This document shows, in pieces, positions 48,380-59,796 of a DNA stretch of 64,000 nucleotides. The notes under the pieces are model-generated. The model was not told the DNA's origin and ran no database searches. It saw only the letters and a program-made list of their open reading frames with translations. The DNA comes from Acorus gramineus (Eukaryota > Streptophyta > Magnoliopsida > Acorales > Acoraceae): positions 20,208,895 through 20,272,894 of the forward strand of contig CM060853.1 in NCBI GenBank assembly GCA_030737835.1, read 5' to 3'. Position 1 is the first letter of the stretch. Each line of letters begins with the position of its first letter. The translations under genes and the position numbers were made by a program.

Positions 48380-50643
48380 TAGGATTTTGTGTGGGAGTGA
48401 AGGACAGCCGTGCCAAGTATTCTTGCAACAACCTGTGGTTGTTTTTTTTTATTTATTTATTTTCTATGGCTTTCCATGGTTGGTGAATCCGTGGACTCAG
48501 TTTTTAGTCAGACTCACATTCAGATGCTTCTATGTATGTGTAGAAAATTTCAGCTCTATCTACTTAGGTTTAGGTGTTTTCTGTGTGGTTTGTTGGGTGG
48601 GGTGGACCTGACTTGAATTAATTTATGGCCTCACATGTGTGTGCAGTGAGCCAAAAAAGAGCTGACTTATTAGATGTATATACACCAATCATTCACTGAT
48701 CACTAAAATATCACCCGAATCTGAGTCTGTTGAGTTCCTCTGAATTTTCCCCTCTTTTCAAATGTGAGAATTGGGGAAGATTGTGGCTTGCCATAATATG
48801 ATTTTTTTTCTAAATGTATGAATTGAATAATATTTTATTAGTTGAATCATGCATTCGATATCTCTTGTTTGAGTACCAGGAGGCAAATATGATGGAATAA
48901 AAGTAAATAAGTGAAAATTTGTTTGTTTATACCATACAAGTGGATATAACTATGTCAAAATAAGTGACAATAAATTAATATTGGAATTCCAAATCCTCTT
49001 GAACTACATTATTCCACTTAATCTATTCCATTATTATGAGGGAATCCACATGTCATTTCACATGTTATCACCTCTTATAAATCAGGGAGTCCACATGTCA
49101 CATTATTTTTTCACATTTTATAAATATTTTATTCGCATCTTATTCATATATCTCCAACTAATCCATGATTAACCAAACAAAAATATTATCTTTTTTAACT
49201 AGAATAATTAAAAACACAATCAGGTAGAAAATGACTTATCCTTTATCTATTCTGAAATAATTATATATTCCATAATAGATTATGTTATATTCAATCGGAG
49301 CTCAGGATTTTGGTATCCATTAGTCTGATAGTTTTCTAATTCTGGTGGTAGTTTTCACACCCAACATTTTTTTGCATGTAAATTTCTCCTACTAATTATC
49401 AGAATACATCTGAAAACTGGTTGATATAATATCCTTGCTTTTTTTTTTTATCCCATATTTAACACAAACTTTGCATCTATGATTGATAGTAATAATTGGT
49501 GGGTGACCAGAGTTAGCTGTGGCAGATGTGAATCTCGACAACTCTCACAGCTTGTCGGCATGTATTGACATTGTTATAACTTTGTGTTGGAGAACTGGCA
49601 TCCATGGAAGTTCATGTCAAGCAATTCTTCCATTATTTTCCTCATCAGAGGCCCTACTGTGGACTCCTCACTCAGTTCTTAACAGAGTCAAGTGCGGGAC
49701 AAATATGATCTCATGAAAATCTGCCATAGAATCTGAACTCTTATTCCTTGTTTCCCACTAAAAAGAAGAGAAATCATTCATTCACAAAAGGAGAGGACAG
49801 TGATTCTTAGCCACCCGCATTCGATCGTAATCGAATTGAATGTTCATCCACAGCCACCAGTACTCCTTTCCAACATTAATACTTCTACTGATGTTACAAG
49901 GCAAACATTAATAATGTTTTTGAAAGAACGATTTCATCGATATCAACAAAGATCATATGAACCTCGTTTCATCTCTATATTTAGTGTGTTATAAAAAAAA
50001 AAATATACAATTTTCTGTGTAGCACAAAGAAGAAGAAGAACCAATAGCTTGCACACAAGAACAGACGTATTAAGTGAAGTTATGTTGTTGTATCTTTCAA
50101 AGTATAGTTTTTCAGTACCTACAGAATCTTGGACATCCCAGATAGATTTTCCAATGTTTTGGTTTGTTAGTTTGACTGAGTACTCTCCTTGGTTGTACCA
50201 ATGTATTAATATATGCAAATATACATTATTCCAACCTTGGCAAGCTTAAGTCTGGTACAATGAACTTGTGATAGTTGTAGTCCTTGTCCATTAAGATATT
50301 CCCAAGTTTCACATCCAAATGACATTTGCGTTTTCTTGTCCTGTTTATTGACTAAACTGTATCTATTGGTTTAATGAAAGAAATACTACTATCAAATATG
50401 AGAAAGATCGACTCTACAGTGAAGAGGAGGTAAGATAAAATTTTTGTGACTGGATTAAGACTTTTTAAAAGAAATTTAATTTTCTTTGAAATCATTTCCA
50501 TATGTTATCTCAGCTAAGTTATAGGTATATAGCCACCTCACGTTGTCATGAGGGTAATATAGAACCAGGGGAGGACTCCAAGCATTGGGTCAATTAATAT
50601 ACATATGTACATAGGTGTGTCAATGGGTATTGAATAATTGAAA

Positions 50644-50918
50644 GTGTTGTTACACACATATTAGACAAAGTTATTTTCACATTCCAAAATTCAGATTACA
50701 CATGTTTTCATTTTTTCAAACTAGTAAGTATATGTTTTGATAAAAAATAAATGTCGCTTCTTTTTTAGTTGAATGAATTCATTTTAGTAAGTTTAAAAAA
50801 AATTTAACAAGGTATATACATCGTTAGACGATGTATATCTTTCACTGGATTTCTAATGAGATATATAGGATTCCGTTTTAGACTGTAGAAAAAAATTGAG
50901 TGTAACAACGCCCTATTC
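50644..50918. mobile_element. AT-rich MITE-like element with possible 9-bp duplication
   Basis: The inverted words gtgttgttacac (left) and gtgtaacaacgcc (right) bound a 275-bp AT-rich segment related to families A and B. The 9-bp word taattgaaa occurs on both sides (50635-50643, 50919-50927), which would fit a Mutator-type insertion. The right terminus is longer than the left, so the borders are uncertain. Confidence 0.5.
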
Positions 50919-52749
50919 TAATTGAAATGATTGGGTTTGAAATTGAAAAATATTATATTCAGTCATGTTTGCATTCCTGTTAGCATGTATACATTTGATT
51001 TTTTTTAATTGTATACCTATATAATGAAATATATTAATAAATGAAATACATTTGATTTTACCAAATACAAAAAATTACAATTGATTTTTAATTTAATTAA
51101 TAAAAAATGAAATACATGCTCTTATAAAATAAATGAATATATTTAAATTATGTTACCTATAATAGTGTATACGGAGATAGTAAAATATATTGAGTTAGCT
51201 AATTTTATATTTTGTGTTAGACGTGGTAAATGCAAATAGGGCTACAAAATGACTGAGTATATTAGTGTCTATTGAATATTTTGAGATTTGGAGGCACCGG
51301 TCGGGTGTTTTTAAAAAAATTATGAAAATTTTGTTTTTAAGGAAATATTGGTATCTAGTTTTAAAGGATTGAAGAATCATTGATTTAACATTTTTAGCGA
51401 TTTTATATTTATTTTATTTTTTCATTATTGCTATATTAAAAGTCTCTTAAATTTTTTGAAAGTTAAGTTTTAAAATTTCTCTCCAAAATATAAGTATAAA
51501 TGATATTCTTGTATGTTTTTGTAATTAATCATCTTCTTCATATTCTTTTTTTTTTTAATTTTTGAGATTTCATTTTTATCTATTTTTGGAGATGGAATAA
51601 CGAGATTTTAAGATTTTTAATTCTAAATCCCTTAGTCTTCTAGCTCCACCTTACTCTAATTCCTAAGTCCCGCCCTATATACAACTATTCAAACAATGTC
51701 TATTAAAAGATCACAGAAATAGTTTCAAATCTTTTCAAATTATTTAGTTAGATCTATTCAATCAATATTTACATTTTGTGCTACAACAAAATGTAAAAAT
51801 TGAACCATGAAAAAAAAAGGAAAACTTTTTTTGTTTGTTTGGTGAGTAAACCTAATCCAAGGAAGGAGTTTTTACTTGCAAAATTTAGTTAGACATTTAA
51901 AGTCTAAATTATTTATTTTTTTCATTTAAAGAAGTTTTTGCATTTTAGTTCTTCGAGAAGCCTGAATCATTATTTCTATGGACATCTCAACAGCTATTTT
52001 TGGCTTTCTTCGAAAACTAAAGTGGTTAGGATACTTTTATTTTTTAAAGAATAGTACCCCCACATGGTTTGATCTCTTAGTCTTTTTCATAGAAAAATGA
52101 AGTGTTTGTCGATTTAACCAAAGCTCGATAATGATATTTTTGTTATAAACGCGATTCTTCATAATTTGAGCCCGTTATGCAAACGTTGTTTCGATCTTTT
52201 TGTATAGTTTGAATATGAAATTTAATCTTGAGGGTGAAATGCAGTTTCAAATGACCAAAACTTTATAATTAGATCTTTCAAATAACACGTCGCATCTGAG
52301 GCATCAGTGACCGAAGAGTATCTCCAATCCTATACCTAAATATGTATATAAATTTAAATTTGAGCAAAAGTCACCTTAAATCTTTCCAACCATTACTCGA
52401 ACTTTTATCTAAATTAAGAAAGACACAAACATTTTCTCAAATTTCTAAAAGCTATTTTTCTTCTTCTAACACCACATTTTTTAAAACACCAAGTGACGAA
52501 TGCAGATACACAACATCAAATTAAACTTTTACTCAACTTTAAGTAAAATTTAGATATATGTTTTGAGTAAATGCTATAGATGACCTAAGAAACCGCGGAA
52601 TCAAAATCCCTGAAAGGATGGGGAGATGAGGGGGGATGGTCTGTTATGGGGCCTTCGCTGTTGCACAGTGTCGTCCGTGTGATGCATGTTTGTCCTTTGC
52701 TCTACATGCGCTGCAATAGCTTTGATTCCACATCAGCCTCCAAATAATG

Positions 52750-52751
<2 letters not shown>

Positions 52752-52792
<41 letters not shown>
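52752..52792. repeat. TC microsatellite
   Basis: About 20 uninterrupted TC dinucleotides. Confidence 0.95.
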
Positions 52793-52795
<3 letters not shown>

Positions 52796-53837
52796 CTACT
52801 TTTCTTTTCCATCTCCATCCACAGAAAAACAAACACGTCAACTGTACATGAAATACGGGTGTCAAATGAAAACAACACTACATTAGCATTACTTTATGTC
52901 AGTTGAAATCTGGGAGAGCATTAGAAAATGAGAGGCAGAATGGGATGACCTTACACATGGGGCTTGCACATTGGTTAGAGTCATGAATTTGTCATACACA
53001 AATCTCGAGTTCAAATCTCTTTTGGTATATCCTCTGGTGCACATGGTTTGTCAGCTATTTTGTGCATTTAAAATTCATCCAACAAAAAATGTTAAGGGTT
53101 CTCATCAAAATAAAAATACCAAATGAACAGGAGTGACCAAGACAGAAATGGCAAGATTGAGTTGCTTTTATATAGGTCATCATTTGATTTTTTTTTTTTG
53201 TTTTGAGATCTCAACTACGCGCATGGGAACAGAGTCATCTTTAGACAGGTTGGTAGAAGAGATATCATTTTCACCGAGGGATCTTGAGTTAAATCGGTTG
53301 AAAATGAAAAATTTAACCAATAAATAAACTTTCGAAAAAAGAATAAAAAAACGTGTTATTCATTGTTTGTTAATTGGAGTGTTATTGTTAGGCCAGTGTA
53401 TTAACTGATTATTCCTGTACTACCCATAGAATACTAATTCTTTTGGCTCTAAATAGAAATTCACAACTTTGATATCACAATCACGTCAGTGTATCTGTCA
53501 TTAAATCTTAATGTCAACCCATAGGAACAGAGATGTACTGATTTATATATAAAAAAATTAGTTCTTCGGTTTTACCTTGTTTTAGTCAACTGATCTGCTA
53601 AACCTTTCATATGTGGAACTGATTGAGAGATGATGTCAAGTTGAAAGCAAGTATTAAAAAAAGATAATCTCATTTCATAGTCAGACATACCTCAATTCGA
53701 AATAAAATCACTACAACATTTGGTCTGACACAATTGCTAAGCTGCACATTTCATGTGTAGAGACACTAATGTAATATCCAAATCCAATTATGCTCTTGAC
53801 TTTATCGAACAAAATTGAAAATGAACTAACATTCTAA

Positions 53838-54580
53838 GGGGGTCTGTTTGGATAGGAGTATTGGGTGGTTGGATTGAGATTGAGAATCGCAATCCAGATC
53901 AATAAGTTATTTGCATAATAATTTTTTTAAAAAAGATTGTGATTGGAAGAAAGGGATTGAGAATCTTTAAAAAGGTGGTATTCCCTCAATCCCTATTTAG
54001 GTGAATTGAAAAAAAGACTTTTTTATCCAAGTTTTATATTTCCTTTTTTAATCATAACCTAACTCTCGCCAAATATTAAAAAAAATATTTTGTTATGATT
54101 AAATGTGCCTTTTTAAACTTATCTAATTATTTTTCTCTAATTTTTTACCATTGTCTATTAAAAATTTATTTTATTTTATTTGCGTTACCAATATATTGGT
54201 TGATGTTACAGCATTGAAGAAAAGTTTATTTTTAAAAAATATGAATTTCAATGTTATAACATTAAAAAAAAATGAATCTTTGTTAGAATTTTATTAAATA
54301 AAAGATAATTTTAGAAGATGTGTGTGTGTTAAATAATATAAAATTGAATCTGAGTTAAGATATATTAGATTTTGTAGAAAGAGTATTTTTGAAAATATAT
54401 ATTTTTTATTTTGCAATCCAGACATTATCAAACACATGATTGAGATTGAGAATCACAATCCTATTTTTTAAATCATGTTCCATACCAAATAAGTTGACAT
54501 GATTCTCAATCTCAATCCATCTGGATTTGGAATTTTAGGATTCAAATAATCTCAATCCCACTTGTCAACCAAACAAGCCT
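53838..54580. mobile_element. Tourist-like non-autonomous element with TAA duplication
   Basis: A 743-bp element, GGGGGTCTGTTTGGATAGGA to CCAAACAAGCCT, flanked by TAA (53835-53837, 54581-54583). The subterminal words ggattgagattgagaat and attctcaatctcaatcc are inverted. The AT-rich interior has no transposase. Confidence 0.78.
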
Positions 54581-54583
54581 TAA

Positions 54584-54771
54584 GGGTAATTTGGGAGTTC
54601 TAATTCAGAAGGAGAATTCCTCATTTTCAGAAATTAATTTCTGATAGATTCCATGAAAGGAAAAATTTTGTTTAGGATATTCAGAAATGAACATAGCAAT
54701 GGAGAATTTCAAATAGAATTTTCTTGAGTATTCCAGCAGAAAAAGAATGAGAATAAACGCGGAACTAACCC
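54584..54771. mobile_element. Small Tourist-like MITE abutting its neighbour
   Basis: A 188-bp element, GGGTAATTTGGGAGTTCTAA to GCGGAACTAACCC, with TAA on both sides (54581-54583, 54772-54774). The left TAA is shared with the element ending at 54580. Confidence 0.65.
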
Positions 54772-54779
54772 TAAGCATG

Positions 54780-55760
54780 TAAAAGAAATATTGTAGAGTC
54801 TAGGGGACCCCCAAAATCCGGTTACATGTCGAGCACATGCCATGATCCAAAACAGCATGGCGTAGTCTCATCTGCCATAATTTTCTAACAGAATACTATA
54901 CCTTAAGCAATCGAAGCAGAAGCACTTATCATAGAGAGGTTGTGCAGAGCCTGAATTCACAAAGTTTCTGGTCACACTGTGTGTCATGGACTTTTTTTCT
55001 TTTGTTTATGTAACTGAGTGGGTCAAGACATCAATGCCAGGCTTGGGCTTCTCCAAAAGCAATGGCAGTTGGAATCCATGTCAATGATCATACACACAGT
55101 CTCTATTGCAATCCAATTGTAGTCTATTCCATTTTTTTTTTCAAAAATCATACACTCACTTTTTGAAGTGTATGTTGTTATATGAAATGAAGTATACACA
55201 GAAATAAATTAGCATATTTTTTTTCATAATGAAAAAATGAAAAAAAATAAAAATTGGGTCATATATTATGATAGGATCCATACACTATGATAACGCAGTA
55301 TATACTACGTAATCATAGCATATGGGGCTGCAAAAAGGACTGCGTGTATCAACGCTCGATATAGTTTGACCAAATTTACTGGGTTTAGATTGGAGTGGAT
55401 CTTGTTCTCTTAACAAAAATGGCTTATTTTATCTTAATTCGGCCCAGCAGTGATGGAGTCTGGGTTCATTAGGAACCTTGATTTAACTACAGACAATACA
55501 ATGTTATTTTGGCGATGAGGAATTTCAACATTGGTTGCGAAAACCTCATGTGTATAGAATCACTCACAAACCTTAAACGCAGCTTATCCTTGCATGGCTC
55601 TATTCAAAGAGCCAATGCCGTGTGGCTTGGATTAGAACATGTTGTATCTCATAATCCTAGTCATCTACATTGCAATTGTGAGTTTACATTTCTGGACAAG
55701 TTTTTACAATTTGTCCCATGGTCCTGTCTGAAGTGTTTCAAATAAGGGATAAAAAAAAAA
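54780..55760. other. Intergenic DNA with a family B MITE-like copy
   Basis: About 55100-55360 is a good family B copy (gaagtgtatgttgttatatg, ctatgataacgcagtatata, ending gcgtgtatcaacgctc), related to 37130-37350 and 37995-38250. A plus-strand open frame of 78 codons at 55509-55745 shows no recognisable motif and was not called a gene. Confidence 0.5.
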
Positions 55761-55765
55761 ATTGA

Positions 55766-58284
55766 TCATCCCAAAACAGGGGAACCTCTGTTTTCACCCA
55801 TTCCCTGTCTCTTCCCAAATCCTGAGAGCACCCAATAAACAAACCCCGCAACAAAGCTCCCAACGAACCACGAATTGTTGTAAGCGATCACGAACAACTC
55901 CGACACCGACGACAACACCCCGACCTTGTGTAGGAACCCGGGCACCACAGGCAACACTCCGATCACAAGCGCCGCCACCGCCCCCAAATTGTACCCACAA
56001 CAGTAATAGTAAGGCCCCTCCGCGTCCGCCGAATACAAAGCGGAGACGTTTAAAACTGTATGTCTGAGCGCGAAATAGTCCACCAACACAATACACCCTA
56101 TGGGTCCGAGCAGCGCAGAGTACCCGACGAGCCAAGTGTACACAAAGCTGTCACTCGACTTGAGTAGCCGCCATGGCTGGAAGGCGACGCCAAGGAGGGC
56201 GGTCAGGACCGCCCCCCTCTCGAAGGTGAAGAAGGCCGGGGCGAGGTTCACCAAGGCGTTTGCGGGGGCGACAACGTTGGCGGCGATGTTGGTTGTGATG
56301 GTGGCGAGGCTGATTCCAAGTATGGCGATGGGCAACACAATTGGCCCGCCGATCTCGCCTAGTAGGCGTATCGGGTCGGCGATCAGACGGCCGAAGATGG
56401 GTTCGGTGGATGAGGTGACTGCGAGGCCGGCGAAGGCGAAGAGGCCCATAAAGACGGGGAGGCCGGCCTGGCCGATGACCTGGTGATGCAAACCTAGGTA
56501 AGCGTCAAAATACGAAAAGCAAAGAAAGAGAAAAAATACTAAAAATGGCATAACTAAAAATTTTATTACTAACCACAAAAGTTAAAGACTGTTTCGTGTG
56601 TATTTCTAATCATGTTTAATGAGCTATTTTTATTATTAAAAAAATTGTTATCGAGATTTTTTCAATTTTAAAGAGTGTGTTTGTGTAATATGAAAAATGA
56701 AAAAAAATGAAAAAAAAATAAAAACTTTTTTATTTTTCTATCACTTTTTTCATTTTTGTCTTCTGGGAGAATGGGGGCGGTTTTTTTTCTTATCCTCGGT
56801 GTGGCAGTGTGAGAGTGATTTTTTTTGCGTTTATTTATTATGTGATATATAGTTATGGACTATCTTTCAAAACTTCTCAGTGAATATGGGATACTATATT
56901 TTCTGCGTTTAGCTTTTCAAATAAAAAAATTCTGTGGTACCCGAACAGGAGCAAGAATAACTAAACTAAAACATTAGAAATAACATTTTGGAAAAACTCA
57001 GCTCATATATTTAATTTCAATTACGATCAAGATATAATTTAATTTTGAAGAATTGTAGGGTTCCTCCTGGAAGAGGGACCCTCCAAAAATAGGCGTATGC
57101 CGCTTTTGGGGCCGAGCACACGGTATTCTTTAGTAAAAGGCGAAAGAATAGTTCGCTTTGTGCTCAACACACGGCTGCGTGATTTTCCCACGACTGCTGT
57201 GGTCCCCCTTATATAATCCATACTCCTTGCCTTTATTCGTTTTGTAACCGATATGGGACTAAGTATGGGATTTCTTGGAACACATCAAATGTCAGTATTC
57301 ATTCTTTGAAAGCTTATAAAATAAAATACTAATTCGCATCACCTGATCGGTTTGGGTCCTCGCGTAGCGGGTGAAGTCAGGGATGTTGAGTGCCAGAGTA
57401 GCCCAGAATCCAATATTAGCAGTCAGAGAAGGGAAGAAGACGGCCCAGAATTCACTTCGCGTCAGCTTCGACGTCATCGACAGCATGTTATGCAACCCCC
57501 CGGCCTTCACGCACGCCCAGCAGACGAGCCAGGCCGTCAAGAACACCAGCACGGGCGCCGCGTACTTCTCGAGGTCACGTATGCCCTCGACGCCGCGCAG
57601 GACGATCGCGAGCTGCGCGCACCAGAACAGGGCGAAGCAGAGGAACTCCAGCGGCGAAGCCCCGAGCCAGTGCACGGTGCGCGCGAGCACGGAGAGCTTG
57701 AGCGCGCGCGGGAGAAGCAAATACACGGCCTCGCCGCCTATCCAGGACTCGATCCCGAACCAGCCGCACCCGACGAGCGCGCGCAGGAGCGCGGGGAGGT
57801 GGGAGCCGCGGACACCGAAGGAGGCGCGCGCGAGGACGGGGAAGGGGATGCCGTACTTCGCGCCCGCGTGCCCGGTGAGGATGAGCGGGACGAGCAATAT
57901 GAGGTTGGCGAGGACGATGGTTGCGATGCCTTGGGACCATGACATGCCCAGGCCGACGAGGGTGCAGGCGAGGTAGTAGGTGGGGACGCCGACGACGAGA
58001 CCGACCCAGAGGGAGGCGAGGTCCCGCCACGTGAATGTGCGGTCGGAGGGGGTGGTTGGGGCTAGGTCTGGGTTGGTCAGGGTTGGGTCCGGGGGGAAGT
58101 CTAGTGGGTTGGGTTTGGCGTGGGTTTTGCATGGTTGGGTTGGTGGGGGTGGTGGGAGGAGTATGGGGAATTGGGTTCTTGCGGGGAAGGAGATGTGGGT
58201 GGGGGTTTTGAAGATGAGGGTGAGTTTTGGTTGGGAGATGATGGGAAGGGTGGGTTTGTGATTGTTGAGAAGTTTTGATTCCAT
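55766..58284 (-). CDS. PLUTO: Plastid NCS1 nucleobase transporter (PLUTO-like)
   Basis: Membrane transporter of the nucleobase:cation symporter-1 family. The Arabidopsis member PLUTO moves purines and uracil across the inner plastid envelope. Two exons (57343-58284, 55766-56479) join in phase to 551 residues. The first 60-75 residues are rich in Pro, Thr, Ser and Lys with few acids, as in a transit peptide. About twelve hydrophobic helices follow. NCS1 motifs include [16 protein letters not shown] (145-160), [12 protein letters not shown] (173-184), NIPDFTRYA (300-308) and, after the junction, [16 protein letters not shown]. The sequence [19 protein letters not shown] in exon 2 is also typical. 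Exon 1 is very GC-rich, which produces long antisense open frames that are not genes. The single 863-bp intron contains a U5 snRNA gene on the same strand. Confidence 0.94.
57057..57185 (-). ncRNA. U5: U5 spliceosomal small nuclear RNA
   Basis: RNA component of the U5 snRNP, whose loop 1 aligns exon ends during splicing. The minus strand holds the invariant loop CGCCTTTTACTAAAGA (57127-57142). It is closed by TATTCTTT/AAAGAATA and then by GAGCACA/TGTGCTC, with the internal loop AAGCGAAC of plant U5. Downstream are an Sm-like site TATTTTTGG (about 57084-57092) and a 3' hairpin GGGTCCCTC...GGAGGAACCC (about 57058-57081). A TATA box and USE precede it. All stems are intact by eye, so it may be expressed; the Sm site has T instead of the usual purine before ATTTTTGG. 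The exact 5' end is inferred at about 30 bases from the TATA box and could be up to ten bases nearer AGCCGTGTG (57176). It lies wholly inside the permease intron. Confidence 0.92.
57208..57216 (-). promoter_or_regulatory. TATA box of the U5 snRNA gene
   Basis: Minus-strand TTATATAAG lies about 25-35 bases upstream of the inferred U5 start. Confidence 0.8.
57248..57260 (-). promoter_or_regulatory. Upstream sequence element (USE) of the U5 snRNA gene
   Basis: Minus-strand AGTCCCATATCGG matches the plant snRNA USE (RTCCCACATCG) with one change. The gap to the TATA box is about 32-33 bases, the spacing known to specify RNA polymerase II for plant snRNA genes; Pol III genes have about ten bases less. 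Confidence 0.8.
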
Positions 58285-58289
58285 GTTTT

Positions 58290-58973
58290 GAACTTTTTGG
58301 GGAAGTTTGGATAAGGAGAGAGGGATTTGGGAGTGAATGGTGGGAGGGGACCTTGTTCTGATGCTTCGGTTTGATTTCTGTTTAGGTGGGTTTTTATGTA
58401 AGTCGCGTTGTATTTAATTTGTTGGTTGATTATATTGAAGTGGACAACTTGCTTAACAGGCTGTCTGTGCTTAGTGATAGGCTGTTGGGTTTGGGTGTCA
58501 AGATTCCAATAGATGCCCCTTATTTGGGAGAAGTCAAAGTTCATTTCGAGGTCATTTCTGCGGTCAATTAAGCAGTTTGATCCTGTTTTAAATTTTTATT
58601 TTTTTACAGTGAAACATATATTTTCATTTAAAAATAAAATAAATACTGAACTAATTTTTTTATATTTTTCTGTTCTACTAGTATATTAAGCTAGAAAATC
58701 CATATGCAGTTTCTTGAATCACTAGGATAGCATATAGGTAGTATCATGGTTTTCTTTCTTTATTTTATTTTATTTTTTTGCTGGAGGGTTGGAGGACACC
58801 TCAAATGCGAAATATGGTGTGACATATTTTAAAGATAAAATAATTCATAAATGGTTTAGTTTAATTCATTGATTAGTTAGATTTAAATTTAATATTTATA
58901 GAAACTTAATAGCAAGATCTCTTTCAATCTTAATGCAAAAATAAATGAATTCAATTTTCATGTAAAAAACAAA
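58290..58973. other. 5' flank of the permease gene
   Basis: The first 150 bases upstream of the ATG are probably leader and core promoter. A short AT-rich MITE-like patch (aaacatatattttcatttaa) lies near 58605-58720. No other gene was seen. Confidence 0.4.
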
Positions 58974-59338
58974 ATTATTTTTCGATTTAAAATTATCTTA
59001 AAATCTTACATGTTTATCATGTGATAGAACATGTCATCTTTTTATTAAGGATTGACATGTAATGATAGAATCCAATACTGATTGAATTTCATCTCTTAAT
59101 AAAGACAACATCTATCATTAATCATTACTCATTATCAACTGTCAACCTCATCCGTATTTATTTATAAAAATCAATGTCTTAGTAATGACATTTTAAATAG
59201 GAACCAACAGCACAAAACCAATTCCATACAATAGGCCAAAGCTGCCAAATATCACAAATTCAATATACCATGCTTTCCCTCTTCACTCCTATAGTTCAAA
59301 ATCACACTTTATTGATCCCAAACAAATTACGCATCACA
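58974..59338. repeat. Tandem duplication, copy 1
   Basis: Shares with the next segment, in order, acatgtttatcatgtgat, agctgccaaatatcacaaat and cacactttatt. It is about 365 bp long. It carries a minus-strand AATAAA in the same position as copy 2, so it looks like a duplicated 3' end of a transcript. Confidence 0.85.
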
Positions 59339-59339
59339 A

Positions 59340-59652
59340 ATTATTTTGTTTGTTTAAAATCATTTTAAAATCTCACATGTTTATCATGTGATGGAAACAC
59401 ATGTCATTTTTTAATCAGTACAACATCTCTTATTAGTCAATACTCATTATCAATTATCAATCTTATATATATTTATTTTTAAAAATCAACGTATTAGTAA
59501 TAACATTTTAAATGAAACCAAAAACAAAAACCAATTCCAAATAGCAGGCTAAAGCTGCCAAATATCACAAATTCAAATAACCATTCTTTCCCCTTCACTC
59601 GTATAGTTCAAAAGCACACTTTATTAATCCCAAATAAAGTACACATCACACA
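59340..59652. repeat. Tandem duplication, copy 2
   Basis: Second copy of 58974-59338. It ends right at the stop codon of the possible terminal exon at 59656-59744. Confidence 0.85.
59620..59625 (-). terminator. Polyadenylation signal AATAAA (minus strand)
   Basis: Located about 35 bases past the stop codon of the possible terminal exon. A duplicated counterpart lies in copy 1 of the tandem repeat. Confidence 0.4.
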
Positions 59653-59655
59653 TGA

Positions 59656-59744
59656 TCAAACGTCAGTCGCAGTTGGAACCCGGTCTGCCACTGCCTCAGA
59701 ATAGACTTGACCGGCTTCCGCCCTCATCTCAAACAACATATTTG
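59656..59744 (-). pseudogene. Possible orphan terminal exon, unrecognised
   Basis: After an AG acceptor (TTTATAAAG) the minus strand is open for 28 codons, with non-repetitive, coding-like text (MRAEAGQVYSEAVADRVP) to TGA. This is followed by a 3' UTR-like segment with AATAAA (59620-59625). No upstream exons could be found, and a 1.2-kb transposon now sits next to the acceptor. It may be the last exon of a broken or unseen gene. The family is unknown. Confidence 0.35.
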
Positions 59745-59796
59745 CTTTATAAAGACATATACACTAAAAAAAATCAAATCGAGCACAAAAAACTAA

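Larger units (their letters stand above)
48620..53830. other. Gene-free stretch with repeats
   Basis: Contains the block at about 48960-49270 shared with 40440-40740, a MITE-like element at 50644-50918, a family B-like segment near 51090-51270 and a long TC microsatellite near 52752. Short open frames near 49519-49716 and 50049-50249 show no family features. No gene was supported. Confidence 0.45.

Noticed and set aside
57039-57221. A 60-codon open frame over the U5 gene
   Set aside because: It is a chance frame over an RNA gene with conserved structure.
57352-58132. Long antisense and alternative frames over permease exon 1
   Set aside because: These are shadows of a GC-rich exon; their products are Arg/Pro-rich low complexity with no family motif.
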